A DNA stretch of 32,639 nucleotides, taken from the NCBI GenBank assembly GCA_002404795.1, contig DHKK01000139.1, positions 1 through 32,639 of the forward strand, in the 5' to 3' direction. The number at the start of each line of letters is the position of its first letter. Position 1 is the first letter of the stretch. This DNA is from Clostridiales bacterium UBA4696 (lineage in GTDB: Bacteria > Bacillota > Clostridia > Oscillospirales > Oscillospiraceae). The notes under the pieces are model-generated. The model made no database searches. It saw only the letters and a program-made list of their open reading frames with translations, and was not told where the DNA came from. This document shows, in pieces, positions 28,576 to 32,639 of this stretch. Position numbers and translations under genes: made by a program.

Positions 28576-30540
28576 TTACCATTCGGTCATCATTCGATCA
28601 TACGCGCGGCTCTTGGCCGTGCCTTCTTTTTTCGTCGCCTGCTGCACGGCCTCCTTGACCGTCACAGGCTGCGCGGCCGGTCTGGCGGCGCTTGCGCCGC
28701 GCAACCTATTCTCTTCCGCGTCCAGATCTGGATCCAGGGCGCGGAAAGCGGCCAGAGCGTAGTTTCGGCAGTCGAAAGGCTCGTTGCGGCCGCCGGACGT
28801 GATCTTTTCCCAAACCCATTTGGCGTTGCCGCCGCGCTTGCCATCGTTTTTGTTGACGAGGCGCTCGGACAGCAAGCCTTCAAAGTATCGCAAGTCATAT
28901 CCGGCGGTGGGATTGAGCGGATAGTGGCAGCAGCGCGGGCCCGGCTCGCGGACGCGCATGCTGGCCATGATATCGGCCTTGCCCTCATCGACGCCGATGG
29001 TATAGAGCCAGGCGGTGCCGAGGTTTCTGCCGCCGACGACGATCTTGACCTTGGATGGCGGGCGCGTGTACGGCACGCCTTCGCCGCCCTTGCCCTTGAT
29101 GGCAAAGACGCGCGGGCGACGCAGAAGCGTCTGATAGTAGACCGACTGCGTTTTATGGCCGCCGGAATCGACGAAGGCGAGGCGGACGCGCAGGGCTTTT
29201 CCGTCGGCGCGGACAAAGTCATGCTGCAAAAGCTCGTCGAGCCGCTGCCAGACGGAGGCCTCGTCCGGGTCGCCCATGATCATGCCATACTTGACGCCCC
29301 ACGTCTCGCGATAGTGTCCGTGGCCGACGATCTCGTATTCGAGACGGTCGTCCTGCACGTCGACGCCCATCGTGAGCAGGATCGCACCGGGCGGCATATC
29401 GGCGGGCGCGCCGCTGGGCAAGTCGCCATAGGATTCGCGGCGCGAAAGCGCCTCTTCGGGGTCTAGGACGTCGCCGCGCTCTTCCCACCACTCGCCGATG
29501 ACCGTATTGTAAAAGACCTTAAGCTTTTGCGGGTCGGACTTGGAGGTGAGAAAGCGATAGACGATGCTTGTCCACGGCACCCACGGGGAGGCAAAGGCGG
29601 AAATCTTGAAAGAGCGATGGCCGCTGATGGTCAGGGCGTCGGGGTTATCGGCGATCCACCGCGTGGGCTGCGCGCGCATTTTATCCTCCGCCTGGAGGAC
29701 GCCGCAGTGCGGGCACGCCCACTGGACGGACGTGATATCATAATCGCGTTTGCGGCCGGATTGAACCTCTTTGTAGTCAAACTTGATATCATCAAAGCGG
29801 AGCTCGGACCACTCGCCGCAATCGGGGCACTGATAGCACCAGTGCTCCATTGTGCCGGCCTCGTATGTCGTCTGAATGGCGGACGCCCCCCGAATGGTGG
29901 GCGTGGAAACGTCCACCAGTTTTGCGTTATAGTATGTGGTCGTACGGGCGACGGCAAGATCCCACGGGTCGCCTTCGGTGCCGGCAGACACGGCCCAGCG
30001 GTCTCGCTCATCGCCGATGACATAGCGCGCGGGCAGGGAGGCGAGGCCGCTTGCGGCCTGCGAGCCGACGATGGAGATAAGGCCGCCGGGGAACTGCTTT
30101 TGCAGGATGGTGTTTCCGCCGTCGCGGCTTTTGACGTCGGCCACCTTGCGGCGGAGGGTGGGCGTATCGCGGATCATGGGGGAGACGCGCTGGCGAGAAA
30201 ACTTTTTTGCGTCGTCGAGTGTCGGCTGCACGTAGAGGATGCTGGACGGATCCTGATCGATGATGTAACCAATAATGTTAAGCTCCAGTTCCGACTTGCC
30301 GACCTGCGAAGAGGCGACGACGGTGATATGCCGGACGGCGGGATCGGTAAAGGCGCGCATGGGCTCGATCAGATAGGGCGTGCGGCGATTGCGCCACGGG
30401 CCTGCCTCGGCGCTGTTTTCGCGCGAAAGTACACGATACTTTTCCGCCCACTCGGGGACGGTGAGGTCTTCCGGCGGGGCGTAGTAGGCAAAGACGCTGC
30501 AGGCGAGCTGCTCAGTCTTGCGGCTGATCCGGCTCGTCAT
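28576..30540 (-). CDS. terL: Terminase large subunit, lambda gpA-like
   Basis: This 654-residue ATPase-nuclease packages DNA into the head. The N-terminal part has PEDLTVPEWAEKYRVLSREN and the Walker A-like SSQVGKS (residues 77-83); GDERDRW follows as a Walker B region. A cysteine motif (CYQCPDC, later CPHC) suggests zinc binding, as in the lambda gpA family. The C-terminal nuclease part includes GVDVQDDRLEYEIVGHG and FVDSGGHKTQSV. The start is chosen at ATG 30540 because the sequence after it matches family N-termini; ATG 30555 is possible. It overlaps the small subunit gene. Confidence 0.92.
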   Translation of the reverse strand: MTSRISRKTEQLACSVFAYYAPPEDLTVPEWAEKYRVLSRENSAEAGPWRNRRTPYLIEPMRAFTDPAVRHITVVASSQVGKSELELNIIGYIIDQDPSSILYVQPTLDDAKKFSRQRVSPMIRDTPTLRRKVADVKSRDGGNTILQKQFPGGLISIVGSQAASGLASLPARYVIGDERDRWAVSAGTEGDPWDLAVARTTTYYNAKLVDVSTPTIRGASAIQTTYEAGTMEHWCYQCPDCGEWSELRFDDIKFDYKEVQSGRKRDYDITSVQWACPHCGVLQAEDKMRAQPTRWIADNPDALTISGHRSFKISAFASPWVPWTSIVYRFLTSKSDPQKLKVFYNTVIGEWWEERGDVLDPEEALSRRESYGDLPSGAPADMPPGAILLTMGVDVQDDRLEYEIVGHGHYRETWGVKYGMIMGDPDEASVWQRLDELLQHDFVRADGKALRVRLAFVDSGGHKTQSVYYQTLLRRPRVFAIKGKGGEGVPYTRPPSKVKIVVGGRNLGTAWLYTIGVDEGKADIMASMRVREPGPRCCHYPLNPTAGYDLRYFEGLLSERLVNKNDGKRGGNAKWVWEKITSGGRNEPFDCRNYALAAFRALDPDLDAEENRLRGASAARPAAQPVTVKEAVQQATKKEGTAKSRAYDRMMTEW

Positions 30541-31102
30541 CGTCTTCGGCTCCATCCGGCATCCACCCCTTACGCTCTCGCACGCGCGCGGTATACTCGT
30601 CCGGGTCGTACTCATACGAGGCTAGCTGGTTGAGCACCTCGTATACTTCACGCTTAACGATTTCGCGCGCGGCCGCGGGCGTGTCCGCTGCGGCGCAGTC
30701 CATTGCGCATTTGCCCGGCAGCGCGAGGATCATGGCGCGAAGGAGCATGACGTGGTCCGTCCAGATTTTCTGCACGTCTTCCGCACGGTGCATCTGCCCG
30801 CGCAGCTCCGCCAGCTCGATCTCCTGCGCTTCGGCTTTTGCAAGCTTATAGCGCTTATCTGCGTCCATCTTCTCGCGCTTCTTTTCGTCCGTCGCCGCAC
30901 GGTTGTCCTCGCTGATCCCGTCGCGGCGGATGTATTCGATGTAGCGGCGGTTTTGCTCAAAAAAGTTATACAGGCTTTTTTCCGCCTTGCGGATGATGCC
31001 CTGGCGCTGCAGCTGGTACACGCGATCGACCGTCAGCCCCCACGCCTGCGCGAGGAATTTCGCGTTGACGAGCTTGCCGTCCGCGCGTGCTTCTGCTGCC
31101 AT
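30512..31102 (-). CDS. terS: Terminase small subunit, Nu1-like
   Basis: This 196-residue protein has an N-terminal winged-helix-like part (KLVNAKFLAQAWGLTVDRVYQ, quoted in part, residues about 10-30) that recognises the packaging site. A long charged helix follows (DEKKREKMDADKRYKLAKAE), and the second half has AEDVQKIWTDHVMLLRAMIL, which matches the Nu1/terminase small subunit family. The C-terminus is acidic. It starts at ATG 31102 behind AGAAGGAGGGCGCTGCAA. It precedes terL, and the stretch upstream may hold its cos site. Confidence 0.9.
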   Translation of the reverse strand: MAAEARADGKLVNAKFLAQAWGLTVDRVYQLQRQGIIRKAEKSLYNFFEQNRRYIEYIRRDGISEDNRAATDEKKREKMDADKRYKLAKAEAQEIELAELRGQMHRAEDVQKIWTDHVMLLRAMILALPGKCAMDCAAADTPAAAREIVKREVYEVLNQLASYEYDPDEYTARVRERKGWMPDGAEDDDEPDQPQD

Positions 31103-31342
31103 TTGCAGCGCCCTCCTTCTGGTAAAACTGTAGTGTAGCGCGATGAAAAATTTTGCCCGTGACTAGAAATCTTTTGCGCTCGATTAGCGCCGCTAAAGTT
31201 TTAGGCCGGGACAGTACCTAATTTTGAGCGCGCGACCGTGCCCGCCCAGCGGCCGCCAGCAGTTCGGCGAATCAATCGCCGCGCTGCTCCCTGCGCGGGA
31301 GGACGCGCGCCTCAAACCCGTGACCATATCCTCCGGAATAAC

Positions 31343-31409
31343 AAAAAAGCGCCGCACAGCTTTGGCAATCCATCGGCGTGTGGGGCGCGTAGGTTGTTGC
31401 TGTGCGGCG
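31343..31409 (-). terminator. Long-loop terminator-like inverted repeat
   Basis: The arms CGCCGCACAGC (31350-31360) and GCTGTGCGGCG (31399-31409) are perfect 11-bp complements separated by 38 nt, and on the minus strand the second arm is followed by CTTTTTTG (31349-31342). This would end transcripts from the upstream regulator gene or a short RNA from the promoter at 31449-31454. Confidence 0.6.
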
Positions 31410-31448
31410 TGAAATCAGCACCCCGGGGGGGTACTCTTTTGCGTGTAT

Positions 31449-31454
31449 ATTATA
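31449..31454 (-). promoter_or_regulatory. Extended -10 promoter candidate
   Basis: The minus strand reads TGGTATAAT, an extended -10 with a perfect TATAAT. The -35 region is poor (AGGACG at 17-bp spacing, 3 of 6 matches), typical of extended -10 promoters. It would start a transcript near 31442. Confidence 0.5.
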
Positions 31455-31481
31455 CCATATTTGTGCTGACGCGTCCTGCCG

Positions 31482-31979
31482 TTATTTGCCGTTTTCTGCC
31501 GTTTTTACGGTCCGGCCGGCAAGAATATCCTCCACGGCATCAAGTCCACGCTGGTGCAGCTCGCGCGTATAGGACGGGCTGAAATGGACATACTCCGCAA
31601 TGTTGCTCCATCTGTTATCAGGATAGCGCAGCGTGATATACTTGGCGTATAGCACCGTCCTCTGCTGCGCGTCCGGCACAAGCGAAATCGTGTCCATGAT
31701 CTCCTGCGCCTTTAGCGGAATTCGCTGGAGGAGCTCGCTATAGTCGGGCATCATCTCGTCTCGGTAATCCACGCCCTCCGCCACCACATCGTACCGCCCG
31801 TCGGGCGTGGGAGAGGTCTGCACGCGGTCTGGCTGCCAGCTTTGAGAGACGCGCGTAGCGCGACTGCGAAAATCGGCCATACACGCCTCGATCGCATCGC
31901 GCTCCGCGCACAAAGATTGATACTGCTCCAAATATAGCTGCGCCGCGCTCTTTTGCGGCTGCGGCTTTTTGACAAGCAC
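31482..31979 (-). CDS. Phage late transcription regulator, sigma-region-4/ArpU-like
   Basis: This 165-residue protein has a C-terminal HTH resembling sigma-70 region 4 and the ArpU/RinA/DUF1492 phage regulators: LVPDAQQRTVLYAKYITLRY (residues about 98-117) and NRWSNIAEYVHFSPSYTREL (~119-138). The N-terminal part is helical (SAAQLYLEQYQSLCAERDAI). Such proteins activate packaging and structural genes and are usually coded just before terS, as here. The start is uncertain: GTG 31979 has GGAGAGG about 20 nt upstream. Confidence 0.75.
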   Translation of the reverse strand: MLVKKPQPQKSAAQLYLEQYQSLCAERDAIEACMADFRSRATRVSQSWQPDRVQTSPTPDGRYDVVAEGVDYRDEMMPDYSELLQRIPLKAQEIMDTISLVPDAQQRTVLYAKYITLRYPDNRWSNIAEYVHFSPSYTRELHQRGLDAVEDILAGRTVKTAENGK

Positions 31980-32008
31980 ATGTTCCAGCGCCGTACGATC
32001 CTCTCCTC

Positions 32009-32209
32009 TCAGTGATATCTTTTGCCCGTCCGTCTGTCGATGATATCCACGCCGCCAGGCAGAAAATATCCGCTCTGCCCGGCGAGCGTATAGATTGCGC
32101 GGATAAACGCCCGTGCCCGCGCGTCCGCCCGGCTTTCTTCGCGGGCGGTTTTATCGATCGCGCTTCGCGCGGTCGGATCGGCGTATCCCTCTGCGTTGCG
32201 GTCACTCAT
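32009..32209 (-). CDS. Small hypothetical protein
   Basis: This 66-residue protein has a charged helical N-terminus (RSAIDKTAREESRADARARA) and a glycine-containing C-terminus (AGQSGYFLPGGVDIIDRRTG). No family is recognised. ATG 32209 is preferred (AAGGAG upstream); GTG 32224 would be too close to the ribosome binding site. It overlaps the end of thyX by 8 nt and lies 29 nt before the regulator, so all three are probably co-transcribed. Confidence 0.55.
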   Translation of the reverse strand: MSDRNAEGYADPTARSAIDKTAREESRADARARAFIRAIYTLAGQSGYFLPGGVDIIDRRTGKRYH

Positions 32210-32639
32210 GCGCAGATGAATCACTCCTTTGCGCAGCGTCGAGCGCCTGCGCGAGGTCGCCGAAGACTTCGGGCAGCCACGCGGCCAGCTCGCGCAGCAG
32301 CGGTGCGGCCACCTGGCGGATTTGCGGATGCGGCTTGCCGGTGGTGCCGACCGCGCGGAGCGCGAGGAAATGCCGCCATTCGCGGAGGTTTGCGGTCATG
32401 ACAAGTTCGGTTGCGAGCGCGGTTGGAAGAACCGAACGGGCGAGTTCTGGCGGCACGTGATCTCCTATGAGCGCAAGATAGATTCGTTCGTCCATGCCGC
32501 AAGCAGCTTCCCATGCTTCTGCACGTATTTTATCGTTTTTGATTTCTTCCGGACAAATTACGCAGATTTCTCCACCAAATTTGCCCCTGCTGTAATTGCA
32601 GTAGCGCGTGCTCTCCTGCGCGTAGCTCGCCAGACGATG
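32202..32639 (-). CDS. thyX: Flavin-dependent thymidylate synthase ThyX, 5' end beyond window
   Basis: The frame is open from the right edge and gives 145 C-terminal residues. HRLASYAQESTRYCNYSRG at its start is the ThyX substrate-binding motif region (the RHR-x7-S signature, partly cut off), and ARSVLPTALATELVMTANLR is followed by EWRHFLALR, the other diagnostic stretch, near its middle. ThyX makes dTMP from dUMP using FAD and methylene-tetrahydrofolate, supplying phage DNA synthesis. Proteins are usually ~220-300 residues, so about the N-terminal third to half is missing. An internal ATG at 32495 is not the start. It stands at the end of the early region, before the late regulator. Confidence 0.92.
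   Translation of the reverse strand, partial: HRLASYAQESTRYCNYSRGKFGGEICVICPEEIKNDKIRAEAWEAACGMDERIYLALIGDHVPPELARSVLPTALATELVMTANLREWRHFLALRAVGTTGKPHPQIRQVAAPLLRELAAWLPEVFGDLAQALDAAQRSDSSAHE

Larger units (their letters stand above)
31103..31481. other. Non-coding region upstream of terS; possible cos and control region
   Basis: 379 bases contain no supported gene. Seen in it are an extended -10 promoter-like site (31449-31454), a long inverted repeat with T-run (31343-31409), a GC run at 31422-31431 and AT-rich spots. Lambda-type terminases usually cut at a cos site near terS, so this is the natural candidate; no cos sequence can be proven by eye. Confidence 0.5.

Noticed and set aside
31126..31142. 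Fourth operator copy before terS (ACTGTAGTG)
   Set aside because: Only one arm and the centre match; the second arm is not complementary and no promoter surrounds it.
32221..32514. Alternative minus-strand frame over thyX
   Set aside because: The ThyX frame has diagnostic motifs and stays open to the window edge; this frame is basic low-complexity sequence.
1..32639. CRISPR array, tRNA or rRNA genes, insertion sequences
   Set aside because: I saw no regularly spaced repeats, no clover-leaf or rRNA-like stretches and no transposase genes.
7163..32639. A second variable repeat elsewhere in the window
   Set aside because: I saw no further copy of the conserved GC-rich 3' end (GTCTCCGTCCCCGCTCCC) or the RVPRRGG-coding part; only one target is visible here.

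Overview
The window is one continuous block of a tailed bacteriophage or prophage genome. Nearly every gene lies on the minus strand, so it reads from right to left. The DNA is GC-rich, ribosome binding sites are strong (GGAGG), promoters are sigma-70/sigma-A consensus, and the lysis genes are of Gram-positive type (r1t-like holin; NlpC/P60 plus SH3b endolysin). This suggests a GC-rich Clostridia-type Firmicute host, but that is inference. No integrase, attachment site or replication gene is in view, so prophage versus free phage is undecided.

Layout in the direction of transcription. (1) 32639-31482: the 3' part of a flavin-dependent thymidylate synthase (thyX), a small unknown protein and a sigma-region-4-like late regulator. 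(2) 31481-31103: a non-coding stretch with a possible promoter, a long inverted repeat and perhaps the packaging site. (3) 31102-21930: a lambda-like packaging and head module (terS, terL, a ParB-methyltransferase fusion, gpW-like, portal, ClpP-like protease with an apparent nested scaffold, decoration protein, major capsid protein, connectors). (4) 21933-9218: a P2/Mu-like contractile tail (completion proteins, sheath, tube, chaperone with a -1 frameshift extension, tape measure, X, D, V, U, W, J, I, fibres). A plus-strand hicAB toxin-antitoxin cassette with its own promoter, operator and terminator sits between tape measure and gene X. (5) 9202-4994: fibre accessory genes and a complete diversity-generating retroelement (DGR). 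(6) 5052-3019: the lysis cassette and a small HTH protein, closed by a strong terminator. (7) 3007-1: two operons driven by near-identical promoters, each with a palindromic operator between -35 and -10, encoding an XRE regulator and unknown proteins.

The most interesting system is the DGR. Its parts are a receptor-type target gene with a C-terminal variable repeat (VR, 7032-7162), an avd accessory gene, a template repeat (TR, 6408-6538) and a reverse transcriptase with the DGR-type IGNLTSQ and YMDD motifs. TR and VR align without gaps over 131 bp. All 14 differences fall on template adenines (14 of 27 adenines changed, 0 of 104 other positions). An 8-bp-stem, 4-nt-loop hairpin lies 37 bp past the VR. 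The DGR would diversify the tip protein of the tail fibres and so retune host binding.

Other points worth a second look: an internal ribosome binding site and ATG inside the endolysin gene, a classic T TTT TTT slippery site in the tail chaperone gene, terminator-like hairpins around the decoration/capsid, sheath and tube genes, and the duplicated operator-promoters.
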